In this document: piece by piece, positions 1 through 5,795 of the stretch
Position numbering within the stretch: the stretch's first letter is position 1
Layout of the letters: every line of letters starts with the position of its first letter
Assembly: GCF_047219225.1 (NCBI RefSeq)
Contig: NZ_CP178208.1
Span: 1,302,001-1,366,000 of the forward strand
DNA: 64,000 nt
Direction: 5' to 3'
DNA from: IMCC45349 sp047219225
Lineage (GTDB): Bacteria; Bacteroidota; Bacteroidia; Flavobacteriales; Flavobacteriaceae
Translations under genes and position numbers: made by a program
The notes under the pieces: generated by a model
Told to the model about the DNA's origin: nothing
The model's database searches: none
The model's input: only the letters and a program-made list of their open reading frames with translations

Positions 1-964
1 GACGATCCGAATTAAATTCTTCAATTTCACTAGCATAACTAGCTGCTAAATTAAAATCGGTTTCGGTAAGCAAAGTCACTGCATGATTACCATGTTTCAT
101 ACGACCAGCTGCATTGATTCTTGGTGCTATAGTAAACACCACATCTGTGATGGTCAAAGTATCTTTTTTTACTTGTTGTAAAATCGTTTGTATACCTGTT
201 CGAGGTGCTTCATTAATAACTTGTAATCCAAAATAAGCGAGTACTCTATTCTCTCCTGTAATAGGCACAATATCTGCAGCAATTGCAGTAGCTACTAGAT
301 CTAAATATTCGGTTAAATCATCTATTGTATTACCATCTCTTTCCGCTAAAGCTTGAATGAGCTTAAAACCAACACCACAACCACAGAGTTCTTTATAAGG
401 ATAATCGCAATCGATACGCTTAGGGTCTAAAACGGCAACTGCATTTGGAATAGCATCTCCTGGTCTATGATGATCACAAATTACAAAATCAACGCCTTTA
501 TCTTTAGCATACGCTACCTTATCAATAGCTTTTATACCACAATCCAAGGCAATAATTAAAGAAAATCCATTATCTTCAGCAAAGTCAATACCTTGATAGG
601 ACACACCATAACCTTCCTCATAACGATCTGGAATATAAGTTGCAATATTTTGAGAACGTGTTTTTAAATATGATGACATTAAGGCTACCGAAGTTGTACC
701 ATCTACATCATAGTCGCCATACACCAATATATTTTCGTTATTAGTTAAAGCTTTCTCTACACGTTGCACTGCCAAATCCATATCTTTCATTAAGAATGGC
801 TCATGTAAATGTGATAAAGATGGTCTAAAAAAATCTTTGGCAGCTTCAAACGTTTCAATACCACGTTGGGCCAAGAGTGAAGCTATAGTATCTTCAATTT
901 GGAGCACTTCTTTAAGATGGTTCGTAATGTCTATGCTTGGTTTTGGTTTTAAGGTCCAACGCAT
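1..964 (-). CDS. recJ: Single-stranded-DNA-specific exonuclease RecJ (partial, C-terminus off window)
   Basis: Reading the minus strand from the ATG at 964-962 gives an open frame to the window edge (about 321 residues). It starts MRWTLKPKPSID and carries the DHH-family metal motifs GDYDVDGT (about residues 81-88) and ICDHHRPGD, plus ALDCG. These identify RecJ, the 5'-3' ssDNA exonuclease of recombination and mismatch repair, acting in the cytoplasm. The later DHHA1 and OB regions lie beyond base 1. The start lies just downstream of the OsmC stop on the same strand, so the two are probably cotranscribed. Nothing looks damaged in the visible part. Confidence 0.95.
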   Translation of the reverse strand, partial: MRWTLKPKPSIDITNHLKEVLQIEDTIASLLAQRGIETFEAAKDFFRPSLSHLHEPFLMKDMDLAVQRVEKALTNNENILVYGDYDVDGTTSVALMSSYLKTRSQNIATYIPDRYEEGYGVSYQGIDFAEDNGFSLIIALDCGIKAIDKVAYAKDKGVDFVICDHHRPGDAIPNAVAVLDPKRIDCDYPYKELCGCGVGFKLIQALAERDGNTIDDLTEYLDLVATAIAADIVPITGENRVLAYFGLQVINEAPRTGIQTILQQVKKDTLTITDVVFTIAPRINAAGRMKHGNHAVTLLTETDFNLAASYASEIEEFNSDR

Positions 965-966
965 AT

Positions 967-1389
967 TTATGAATTATGAAAATGAATATTAGTATTGATT
1001 TTAGCAAAACGACGAAACATTTCCATCACACCACAATACTTTTCAATAGATAAGTCTACCGCTTTTTTAATTTTTTTTTCATTTAAATCTTTCCCCGTAA
1101 AATGATAATCTAAAGTTACTGTATGATAGTATTTTGGATGTTCATCCGTAAGTTCTCCTTCAACATCCATTTTAAAATCATAACCATCAATTTTCATTTT
1201 ATCCAAAATAGAAACGACATCTAACCCTGAGCAACCAGCTAAAGATGATAACATCATAGCTTTAGGACTTAAGCCAAAACGTTCATTACTTCCTTCAACA
1301 TCTGTATCCATCATGACCGTTTTCCCACTAGGGTTATCCGATTCAAATTTCATTCCGCCTTTCCATACTGTGGTTATTTTATTTGACAT
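967..1389 (-). CDS. OsmC family peroxiredoxin-like protein
   Basis: 140 residues, the usual OsmC/YhfA length. The two family cysteines are visible: Cys53 in AGCSG and Cys119 in EKYCGVMEMF. OsmC/Ohr proteins reduce organic or fatty-acid hydroperoxides with this pair; the YhfA-like branch is less well defined. It lies directly upstream of recJ on the same strand with only a few bases between them. It is divergent from the AhpD-like gene at 1506, so the 1390-1505 gap probably holds promoters for two thiol-redox genes. No signal peptide, so cytoplasmic. Confidence 0.88.
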   Translation of the reverse strand: MSNKITTVWKGGMKFESDNPSGKTVMMDTDVEGSNERFGLSPKAMMLSSLAGCSGLDVVSILDKMKIDGYDFKMDVEGELTDEHPKYYHTVTLDYHFTGKDLNEKKIKKAVDLSIEKYCGVMEMFRRFAKINTNIHFHNS

Positions 1390-1505
1390 ATCTAAAGTTT
1401 TTTTTGTTTATTGTGTTAGTAATTATTTCGATTATTCGACTTAGAGCACAAGCTATATGCTTATCTATTCAAAAATACTATTAATAAATTAAAACATACA
1501 CCTCT

Positions 1506-2096
1506 ATGGCTTTAGTAACTCCATTGTCACCAGATCATGATTTAGAAACCAAAGAATTAGCAGAATTTTTTAACGAAACCTTAGGGTTTTGTCCAAACTC
1601 TGTATTAACTATGCAACGTCGTCCTGCCATAAGTAAAGCGTTCATCAACTTAAACAAAGCAGTTATGGCCAATGAAGGTCGTGTAACATCTGCCTTAAAA
1701 CGTATGATTGCTTGGGTAAGTAGTAACTCAACAGGTTGTCGTTATTGTCAAGCACATGCCATAAGAGCTGCTGAACGCTATGGTGCTGAACAAGAACAAT
1801 TAGATAATATTTGGGAATATCGTACGCATCCTGCTTTCTCTGAAGCTGAACGTGCTGCGTTAGATTTTAGTTTGGCTGCTTCATTGGTTCCAAATGCTGT
1901 AGATGAAGACATCAAAAAACGTTTATACAAACATTGGGATGAAGGCGAAATTGTAGAAATGCTTGGTGTGATTTCATTGTTTGGATACCTTAATCGTTGG
2001 AATGATTCTATGGGAACTAATATTGAAGAAGGTGCTGTAGAAAGTGGTGAACAATATCTTGGAAAGCATGGATGGAATAAAGGGAAGCATGTTTAA
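1506..2096 (+). CDS. Carboxymuconolactone decarboxylase / AhpD-like protein
   Basis: 196 residues with the AhpD-type redox motif Cys78-Arg-Tyr-Cys81 followed by His84 (GCRYCQAHA) on an all-helical framework. CMD/AhpD-family proteins act as alkylhydroperoxidase-type thiol reductants. The divergent neighbour is an OsmC peroxidase homologue, which fits a shared oxidative-stress role (inference). Its last 8 bases overlap the start of the following lipoprotein gene (ATG at 2089), so translation is probably coupled. Confidence 0.85.
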   Translation: MALVTPLSPDHDLETKELAEFFNETLGFCPNSVLTMQRRPAISKAFINLNKAVMANEGRVTSALKRMIAWVSSNSTGCRYCQAHAIRAAERYGAEQEQLDNIWEYRTHPAFSEAERAALDFSLAASLVPNAVDEDIKKRLYKHWDEGEIVEMLGVISLFGYLNRWNDSMGTNIEEGAVESGEQYLGKHGWNKGKHV

Positions 2097-2850
2097 ACTA
2101 AAACTTAACGGCATTTTTCTAATTTGTCTTCTTTTGATTACTAGTTGTAATAAAAATGAAAACAAAGAGGATCAATCATTCACACTTATAAGTAAAGATG
2201 ATTTCTTTGTGGAATATGGTTCGTATGAAATTTATAAAGATGCTAAAACAAAAAAAGTTCTAAATGGCTATTATGTTATTGGAAATGGCTTAGTTAAATG
2301 GGAAGAATTCAACGTTGAAAATGGGGTTTTAAATGGCATTTATTTGTTTTACCATAACAATGGAAATATTTCTATAAAAAGTAATTATGTAAAAGGAAAA
2401 CTTCAAGGTGAAGAAATTTATTACTATCCATCTGGAGCAATTCAACAAAAACACTCATATAAAAATGGAGTAATTCTAGGTTTACAAACACATTATTATG
2501 AAGGTGGTCAAAAAAAAACTGAATCAAAATATATTAATGGTAAGTCAAACGAATCAACTTCTTATGATTTAGTTGGAAACATTACTTCCCAGTCCTTTTT
2601 AAAAGATGGGTTAAGCATAAGACAACAAATACGTAATGGAAAACTCATTTCAGAAACTATTTCATCTACCTATGATGATTACGAGGCTATGAAATTTTAT
2701 AATGAAGATGGCAGTTTAAAACATCATCTTAGAATGATTGAAAACAACGAAATCCCTATTATTATTGAGCTAGATGATAAAGGAAACGAAATAAAACGTT
2801 TAAATATTAAAGAAAATCCGCAAAAGGCAATCGAATATATGCCCTTTTAA
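2089..2850 (+). CDS. YwqK-like repeat lipoprotein
   Basis: I chose the ATG at 2089 because it places a clean lipoprotein signal at the N-terminus (MFKLKLNGIFLICLLLITSC, lipobox Cys followed by NKNE). The longer frame from 2044 adds 15 residues that spoil it. The mature protein has several MORN/YwqK-type repeats of the form G-x-I-x-x-K-x-x-Y-x-x-G-x-x-x-G. Bacteroidota encode many such surface lipoproteins. YwqK in Bacillus is an antitoxin, but the lipobox argues against that role here. Probably anchored in the outer membrane; function unknown. Confidence 0.75.
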   Translation: MFKLKLNGIFLICLLLITSCNKNENKEDQSFTLISKDDFFVEYGSYEIYKDAKTKKVLNGYYVIGNGLVKWEEFNVENGVLNGIYLFYHNNGNISIKSNYVKGKLQGEEIYYYPSGAIQQKHSYKNGVILGLQTHYYEGGQKKTESKYINGKSNESTSYDLVGNITSQSFLKDGLSIRQQIRNGKLISETISSTYDDYEAMKFYNEDGSLKHHLRMIENNEIPIIIELDDKGNEIKRLNIKENPQKAIEYMPF

Positions 2851-2885
2851 TGAACTAAAAAATACGTTTTGTCGTAAATTTATTA

Positions 2886-2893
2886 CATATTTG
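2886..2893 (+). promoter_or_regulatory. Promoter-like -7 element CATATTTG (candidate RNA 1)
   Basis: CATATTTG is one base off the Bacteroidota TAnnTTTG -7 consensus, with a TTTG upstream at about 2866 (short spacing). The same octamer, followed by CA, recurs at 3298-3305 before the second transcript. Predicted transcription start is about 2900. Confidence 0.4.
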
Positions 2894-2902
2894 CACTAAC
2901 AA

Positions 2903-3016
2903 ATGACACAAGTTAGAATACATATGGAACCTAAATCACTGTTAAGTCAGTGTGATTATCGAGGAATTGTAGCCGATTTTTGGACTCGATTAGGGCGTTT
3001 ATGTATCAATATTTGA
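2903..3016 (+). CDS. Candidate small ORF (37 aa) overlapping the structured RNA
   Basis: ATG at 2903 opens a frame to TGA at 3016 (MTQVRIHMEPKSLL... ending RLCINI). Translation would be nearly leaderless if transcription starts near 2900. No ribosome binding site and no family recognised. Because the same bases form a nested helical structure, the frame may be fortuitous. Confidence 0.25.
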   Translation: MTQVRIHMEPKSLLSQCDYRGIVADFWTRLGRLCINI

Positions 3017-3057
3017 AAGATTTTAGTATGAAATAAGTATAAAATAAATCAAGATAT

Positions 3058-3089
3058 AAAGCGTCCACGTAAAACTGGACGCTTTTTTT
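3058..3089 (+). terminator. Intrinsic terminator of candidate RNA 1
   Basis: AGCGTCCA 3060-3067 pairs with TGGACGCT 3076-3083 around an 8-nt loop, followed by a T run to 3089. Confidence 0.85.
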
Positions 3090-3297
3090 ATGAAAAAAAT
3101 TAAAAAATTTTAAATGTTATTTTAAAACAACACATAACTAGATGATAAACAGTAAGCAATTGGGAGACAGACTATTGCCATAACACATAATTTTCTGCAT
3201 AAAGCGGACAGGAATCCTATTACCTTAAAACAATGCAACTATTTGATTTTCAATTAATTATATTGAATTTTTATTTGTGTATTTCAATTTTTCATTT

Positions 3298-3305
3298 CAT
3301 ATTTG
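3298..3305 (+). promoter_or_regulatory. Promoter-like -7 element CATATTTG (leader of the tRNA array)
   Basis: Same octamer as at 2886-2893, with TTTG about 20 nt upstream. It is the nearest promoter-like sequence before the tRNA array; the 37 bp between the 3492-3524 terminator and the first tRNA contain no good match. Predicted start is about 3312. Confidence 0.4.
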
Positions 3306-3336
3306 CATCGTCAAATCATTGATAACAAAACAAGAC

Positions 3337-3468
3337 ATGATACAAAGTTTACAACATATACTCTATAGTCAATTTAAGATTAGTTCGCCGAAAATTTTTA
3401 TGGGAGCTGCTAATAAAGTTGATTATAATATTATCAAAAGGGAGAAAGATAAATGTATACATACATAG
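3337..3468 (+). CDS. Candidate small ORF (43 aa) in the array leader
   Basis: ATG at 3337 opens a 43-residue frame (MIQSLQHILYSQFK... ending KDKCIHT). It lies inside the short transcript predicted between the element at 3298 and the terminator at 3492-3524. No known family, signal peptide or membrane segment. It could be a leader peptide for the array or chance. A perfect hairpin (CATACATA 3460-3467 with TATGTATG 3472-3479) covers its stop codon. Confidence 0.3.
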   Translation: MIQSLQHILYSQFKISSPKIFMGAANKVDYNIIKREKDKCIHT

Positions 3469-3491
3469 GCATATGTATGATATTCAATATT

Positions 3492-3524
3492 AAAAAGCAT
3501 CTCCCAAAAAGAGATGCTTTTTTT
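3492..3524 (+). terminator. Intrinsic terminator immediately upstream of the tRNA array
   Basis: AAAAAGCATCTC 3492-3503 pairs with GAGATGCTTTTT 3511-3522, followed by more T. It lies only 38 bp before the first tRNA. Either the array has its own weak promoter or it is transcribed by read-through, which would make this hairpin an attenuator. Confidence 0.85.
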
Positions 3525-3561
3525 ATGCGTGTTCATTGACATACTGACAACCAAACAAAAT

Positions 3562-3635
3562 TGATGTGTAGCTTAATTGGTTAGAGCACTCGACTTTTAA
3601 TCGAGGGGTTGTGAGTTCGAATCTCACCACGTCAA
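3562..3635 (+). tRNA. tRNA-Lys (TTT), array member 1
   Basis: Acceptor TGATGTG/CACGTCA, D-arm GCTTAATTGGTTAGAGC, anticodon arm CTCGA-CTTTTAA-TCGAG (anticodon TTT), T-arm GTGAG-TTCGAAT-CTCAC. N73 is A, followed by CAA rather than CCA. Confidence 0.93.
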
Positions 3636-3641
3636 CAATAA

Positions 3642-3728
3642 GGAAGGACAAGCCAATTGGCGGTGGCCACAGTTTTGAAAACTGTTCGGAGTTAACGACT
3701 CGTGTGAGTTCGACTCCCACTTCTTCCG
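3642..3728 (+). tRNA. tRNA-Ser (TGA), array member 2
   Basis: Acceptor GGAAGGA/TTCTTCC, anticodon arm ACAGT-TTTGAAA-ACTGT (TGA), long class II variable arm, T-loop TTCGACT with one A-C mismatch in the T-stem. N73 is G, then CAA. Confidence 0.88.
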
Positions 3729-3736
3729 CAACATTT

Positions 3737-3809
3737 GGGGATATAGTTTACCTAGCCAAAACAGTGGTTTTGCATACCACAGAACGGAGTGCAAGTCTTC
3801 GTATCTCCA
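3737..3809 (+). tRNA. tRNA-Ala (TGC), array member 3
   Basis: Acceptor GGGGATA/TATCTCC, anticodon arm GTGGT-TTTGCAT-ACCAC (TGC). The T-arm CGGAG-TGCAAGT-CTTCG has a G at the second T-loop position, unlike the usual TTC. N73 is A, then CAA. Confidence 0.88.
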
Positions 3810-3814
3810 CAAAA

Positions 3815-3907
3815 GGTATTGTAGCTCAAAGATAGAGCAGGCGCCTAAGATGCGCCAGATGAAAACCTCTATTGTTCAACAGTTCAGTAGATAACTTTCC
3901 AATATCA
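3815..3907 (+). tRNA. Aberrant tRNA-like gene, anticodon loop reads AAG, array member 4
   Basis: Acceptor GGTATTG 3815-3821 pairs with CAATATC 3900-3906. The D-arm GCTCAAAGATAGAGC is normal, as is the anticodon arm GGCGC-CTAAGAT-GCGCC, which would read AAG (Leu CTT). Between anticodon stem and acceptor are 43 nt instead of about 22, and no clear TTCRA T-arm is present. N73 is A followed by TAA, the only member without C at position 74. It is probably degenerate or carries an insertion. Confidence 0.55.
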
Positions 3908-3911
3908 TAAA

Positions 3912-3985
3912 GACAAGGTGGCTGAATGATTAAAGCAGCAGTCTGCAACACTGTTTTTTTATGAGTTCGACTCTCATCCTTGTCT
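3912..3985 (+). tRNA. tRNA-Cys (GCA), array member 5
   Basis: Acceptor GACAAGG/CCTTGTC perfect, anticodon loop CTGCAAC (GCA), variable region is a T run, T-arm ATGAG-TTCGACT-CTCAT. N73 is T, then CAA. Confidence 0.92.
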
Positions 3986-3991
3986 CAAACT

Positions 3992-4074
3992 GGAAGTATT
4001 GAGCAACTGGTTGGCTCGCCAGACTGTAAATCTGGTCTCTAAAGAGCGTGTAGGTTCGAATCCTACTACTTCCA
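3992..4074 (+). tRNA. tRNA-Tyr (GTA), array member 6
   Basis: Acceptor GGAAGTA/TACTTCC perfect, anticodon arm CCAGA-CTGTAAA-TCTGG (GTA), class II variable arm typical of bacterial tRNA-Tyr, T-arm GTAGG-TTCGAAT-CCTAC. N73 is A, then CAA. Confidence 0.94.
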
Positions 4075-4079
4075 CAAAT

Positions 4080-4151
4080 GCGTCTATAGTGTAATTGGCA
4101 GCACGTAAGTCTCCAAAACTTTTAGTCGAGGTTCAAATCCTTGTGGACGCG
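4080..4151 (+). tRNA. tRNA-Trp (CCA), array member 7
   Basis: Acceptor GCGTCTA/TGGACGC, anticodon loop CTCCAAA (CCA), T-loop TTCAAAT. N73 is G, then CAA. It starts 5 nt after the tRNA-Tyr body. Confidence 0.92.
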
Positions 4152-4158
4152 CAAACAC

Positions 4159-4230
4159 ATATCTATGGTGTAATGGATAGCACAGGAAGCTTCTACCTTC
4201 CAAATCTAAGTTCGACTCTTAGTAGATATA
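4159..4230 (+). tRNA. tRNA-Arg (TCT), array member 8
   Basis: Acceptor ATATCTA/TAGATAT perfect, anticodon arm GGAAG-CTTCTAC-CTTCC (TCT), T-arm CTAAG-TTCGACT-CTTAG. N73 is A, then CAA. Confidence 0.93.
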
Positions 4231-4235
4231 CAAAT

Positions 4236-4307
4236 GGTTCATTGGGGTAACGGCTATCCTTCCCGACTGTCTCTCGGGAGATACGAGTTCGATTCTCGTA
4301 TGAACCG
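4236..4307 (+). tRNA. tRNA-Asp (GTC), array member 9
   Basis: Acceptor GGTTCAT/ATGAACC perfect, anticodon arm CCCGA-CTGTCTC-TCGGG (GTC), T-arm ACGAG-TTCGATT-CTCGT. N73 is G, then CAA. Confidence 0.93.
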
Positions 4308-4312
4308 CAATT

Positions 4313-4399
4313 GGAGAGTAGGCAAATATTGGTTTGTTGCGCTTGATTGCTAATCAAGTCCATATAAAAGTGGTGAAGATTCAATTCCTTTACTCTCCG
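4313..4399 (+). tRNA. tRNA-Ser (GCT), array member 10
   Basis: Acceptor GGAGAGT/ACTCTCC perfect, anticodon arm CTTGA-TTGCTAA-TCAAG (GCT), class II variable arm, T-loop TTCAATT. N73 is G, then CAA. Confidence 0.9.
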
Positions 4400-4405
4400 C
4401 AAAAA

Positions 4406-4478
4406 CTGGGAATAGAACAATTGGTAGTTTACTCGCTTTGGATGCGAGAGGTTGTAGGTTCAAGTCCTGCTTCCCAGA
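4406..4478 (+). tRNA. tRNA-Pro (TGG), array member 11
   Basis: Acceptor CTGGGAA/TTCCCAG perfect, anticodon arm CTCGC-TTTGGAT-GCGAG (TGG), T-loop TTCAAGT. N73 is A, then CAT, a small departure from the CAA pattern. Confidence 0.92.
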
Positions 4479-4484
4479 CATAAT

Positions 4485-4556
4485 ATTCCGTTGGTCAAAT
4501 GGTTAAGACGTTTGACTTTCTATCAAGACTTAGGAGTTCAATTCTCCTACGGAATA
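4485..4556 (+). tRNA. tRNA-Glu (TTC), array member 12
   Basis: Acceptor ATTCCGT/ACGGAAT perfect, anticodon arm TTTGA-CTTTCTA-TCAAG (TTC), T-arm AGGAG-TTCAATT-CTCCT. N73 is A, then CAA. Confidence 0.92.
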
Positions 4557-4561
4557 CAACT

Positions 4562-4633
4562 TGAGGTATAGCTCAGTGGAAGAGCATCACGCTTACATCG
4601 TGAGAGTCACAGGTTCGATCCCTGTTGCCTCAA
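4562..4633 (+). tRNA. tRNA-Val (TAC), array member 13
   Basis: Acceptor TGAGGTA/TGCCTCA, D-arm GCTCAGTGGAAGAGC, anticodon arm TCACG-CTTACAT-CGTGA (TAC), T-arm ACAGG-TTCGATC-CCTGT. N73 is A, then CAA. Confidence 0.95.
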
Positions 4634-4645
4634 CAACCTATAAAT

Positions 4646-4718
4646 TGAAGTATAGCTTAATTGGTAGAGCATCACTCTGATAAGGTGATAGGTTTAGGTT
4701 CAAATCCTAATACTTCAA
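4646..4718 (+). tRNA. tRNA-Ile (GAT), array member 14
   Basis: Acceptor TGAAGTA/TACTTCA perfect, anticodon loop CTGATAA (GAT), T-arm TTAGG-TTCAAAT-CCTAA. N73 is A, then CAA. Body very similar to member 15, suggesting duplication. Confidence 0.93.
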
Positions 4719-4725
4719 CAATTTT

Positions 4726-4798
4726 TGAGATATAGCTTAACTGGCAGAGCATCGCTCTCATAAGGCGAAAGGTTTAGGTTCGATTCCTAATATCTCAA
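4726..4798 (+). tRNA. tRNA-Met (CAT), array member 15
   Basis: Acceptor TGAGATA/TATCTCA perfect, anticodon loop CTCATAA (CAT), T-arm TTAGG-TTCGATT-CCTAA. It could be elongator Met or lysidine-modified Ile; sequence alone does not decide. N73 is A, then CAA. Confidence 0.9.
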
Positions 4799-4804
4799 CA
4801 AGCT

Positions 4805-4878
4805 ACAGGAATGGCGAAAACGGTAAACGCGCTTGACTTAGACTCAAGAATTTGAGAGTTCGAATCTCTCTTCCTGTA
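4805..4878 (+). tRNA. tRNA-Leu (TAG), array member 16
   Basis: Acceptor ACAGGAA/TTCCTGT perfect, Leu-like D-arm, anticodon arm CTTGA-CTTAGAC-TCAAG (TAG), T-arm GAGAG-TTCGAAT-CTCTC. The variable region is only about 5 nt, unusual for a bacterial tRNA-Leu. N73 is A, then CTA. Confidence 0.88.
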
Positions 4879-4882
4879 CTAA

Positions 4883-4956
4883 GCTCCACTAGCCCAATTG
4901 GCAGAGGCATCAGTTTTAAACGCTGTTAAGTCAAAGTTCGAATCTTGGGTGGAGTA
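4883..4956 (+). tRNA. tRNA-Leu (TAA), array member 17
   Basis: Acceptor GCTCCAC/GTGGAGT (one G-T pair), D-arm GCCCAATTGGCAGAGGC. The anticodon stem CAGT/GCTG closes loop TTTAAAC (TAA). If a 5-bp register is forced the loop would read TTA, so the anticodon is slightly uncertain. Short variable region. N73 is A, then CAA. Confidence 0.8.
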
Positions 4957-4962
4957 CAAAAT

Positions 4963-5034
4963 AAGCTTATGGTGTAATGGATAGCACTCAAGGTTACGAA
5001 CCTTTAAGTATAGGTTCGAGTCCTATTAGGCTTA
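4963..5034 (+). tRNA. tRNA-Arg (ACG), array member 18
   Basis: Acceptor AAGCTTA/TAGGCTT, anticodon loop TTACGAA (ACG, needs A34 deamination), T-arm ATAGG-TTCGAGT-CCTAT. N73 is A, then CAA. Confidence 0.9.
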
Positions 5035-5040
5035 CAACAA

Positions 5041-5111
5041 TGACTTGTGGTGTAATGGCAGCATTCAAGACTTTGAATCTTGAGGTAATGGTTCAAATCC
5101 ATTCAGGTCAT
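5041..5111 (+). tRNA. tRNA-Gln (TTG), array member 19
   Basis: Acceptor TGACTTG/CAGGTCA, anticodon arm CAAGA-CTTTGAA-TCTTG (TTG), T-arm AATGG-TTCAAAT-CCATT. N73 is T, then CAA. Confidence 0.92.
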
Positions 5112-5118
5112 CAAAAAT

Positions 5119-5191
5119 GGTGTCTTTAGTTTATGTGGTAAAACGCCTCACTGTGAATGAGAAGAACAGGGTTCGAATCCCGAAGTCACCC
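5119..5191 (+). tRNA. tRNA-His (GTG), array member 20
   Basis: Anticodon arm CTCA-CTGTGAA-TGAG (GTG). N73 is C, the His-specific discriminator, then CAA. The base before position 1 is T, so a G-1 is not encoded. The acceptor GGTGTCT/AGTCACC contains a T-T mismatch and the T-stem is short, so it looks somewhat degraded. Confidence 0.83.
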
Positions 5192-5195
5192 CAAA

Positions 5196-5268
5196 AGTGT
5201 CTATAGTGTAACGGCTCGCACGAGAGGTATATCCTCTAAGATCAAGTTCAACTCTTGATTAGACACTT
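5196..5268 (+). tRNA. tRNA-like gene with unclear anticodon (ATA or TAT), array member 21
   Basis: Acceptor AGTGTCT/AGACACT, extendable to 8 bp, D-arm GTGTAACGGCTCGCAC, T-arm TCAAG-TTCAACT-CTTGA. The anticodon arm is abnormal: AGAGG pairs perfectly with CCTCT around a 5-nt loop TATAT. Opening one pair gives a 7-nt loop GTATATC reading ATA. N73 is T, then CAA. Confidence 0.65.
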
Positions 5269-5273
5269 CAACA

Positions 5274-5346
5274 GGAGTAGTAGCAAAGTTGGTCAATGCG
5301 GCGGACTGAAAATCCGAAGATACAGGTTCAATTCCTGTCTATTCCA
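5274..5346 (+). tRNA. tRNA-Phe (GAA), array member 22
   Basis: Acceptor GGAGTAG/CTATTCC, anticodon arm GCGGA-CTGAAAA-TCCGA (GAA), T-loop TTCAATT. N73 is A, then CAA. Last member before the small protein gene. Confidence 0.92.
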
Positions 5347-5368
5347 CAAACATTTTAAACAATTAATT

Positions 5369-5687
5369 ATGAGACAAACAGTACTTTCAAAGGTTTTTAT
5401 ATAAAACCGAGGACAGCGGACGCTTTATTGTGAAATCTCAGGTCACAGGCATCACTTATTTTGTAGAGCCTATTGACAATGGGAAACCCGATAAACTATG
5501 GGGAGACATAGATCCCGCAACTAAAAAAATTACAGGCGACTATGGAAACAAACGTAAAGGTGCTGTAGATGCAAAGGATTCTTTAATAACTCGTCAAAAT
5601 GGTTTTAAAAACATTGACACTTTTAAAGGAAGTCCTTTGGCTGAAATTGATAGGCGCGATCGTCTATATCAAGAGCAATATAATTGA
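5369..5687 (+). pseudogene. Small unknown protein with an apparent one-base frameshift
   Basis: An ATG at 5369 opens MRQTVLSK and stops after 11 codons. The frame that carries the rest of the protein (KSQVTGITYFVEPIDNG through RRDRLYQEQYN, stop at 5687) joins it exactly if one T is removed from the five-T run at 5394-5398. That gives a continuous product of about 105 residues (MRQTVLSKVLYKTEDSGRF then IVKSQV). The in-frame alternative is a GTG start at 5430 giving 85 residues. I recognise no family. It begins 23 nt after the last tRNA and is probably cotranscribed. Homopolymer sequencing error, programmed +1 shift or true mutation are all possible. Confidence 0.6.
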
Positions 5688-5795
5688 TTTGTTGTCAATT
5701 TTCGGATAGATTAAAACTACGCAAAAACATTGCGTACATATGTTCAAATATTTGTAGAATAATTAAAGAAATCTTTTCATAAGATTTTAAATAAT

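Larger units (their letters stand above)
2900..3092 (+). ncRNA. Candidate structured small RNA
   Basis: The segment between a promoter-like element and an intrinsic terminator folds by eye into a junction. The outer stem is ATACATA 2918-2924 with TATGTAT 3000-3006. Next is CCTAA 2930-2934 with TTAGG 2990-2994. Arm one is CACTG 2937-2941 with CAGTG 2948-2952. Arm two is TCGAG 2959-2963 with CTCGA 2985-2989, which contains AATTG 2965-2969 with CGATT 2974-2978. The nesting is consistent and arm two abuts TTAGG directly. It does not match an RNA family I know. A 37-codon frame overlaps it (see next entry). Confidence 0.5.

Noticed and set aside
3150..3225. Sigma-54 promoter, as used by rtc RNA-repair operons
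   Set aside because: The GG...TTGC candidate has 12 rather than 10 nt between its GG and GC; not a valid -24/-12 site.
3277..3468. 63-aa frame starting at 3277
   Set aside because: It starts before the predicted transcription start; only the inner ATG at 3337 is plausible.
3523..4420. Short ORFs on both strands across the tRNA array
   Set aside because: They are fully contained in or antisense to clear tRNA genes.
5196..5268. Selenocysteine tRNA (8-bp acceptor)
   Set aside because: No TCA anticodon, no long variable arm, and no sel genes in view.
3562..5346. CRISPR-like periodicity
   Set aside because: The about 80-nt period comes from tRNA genes; no identical direct repeats or unique spacers.
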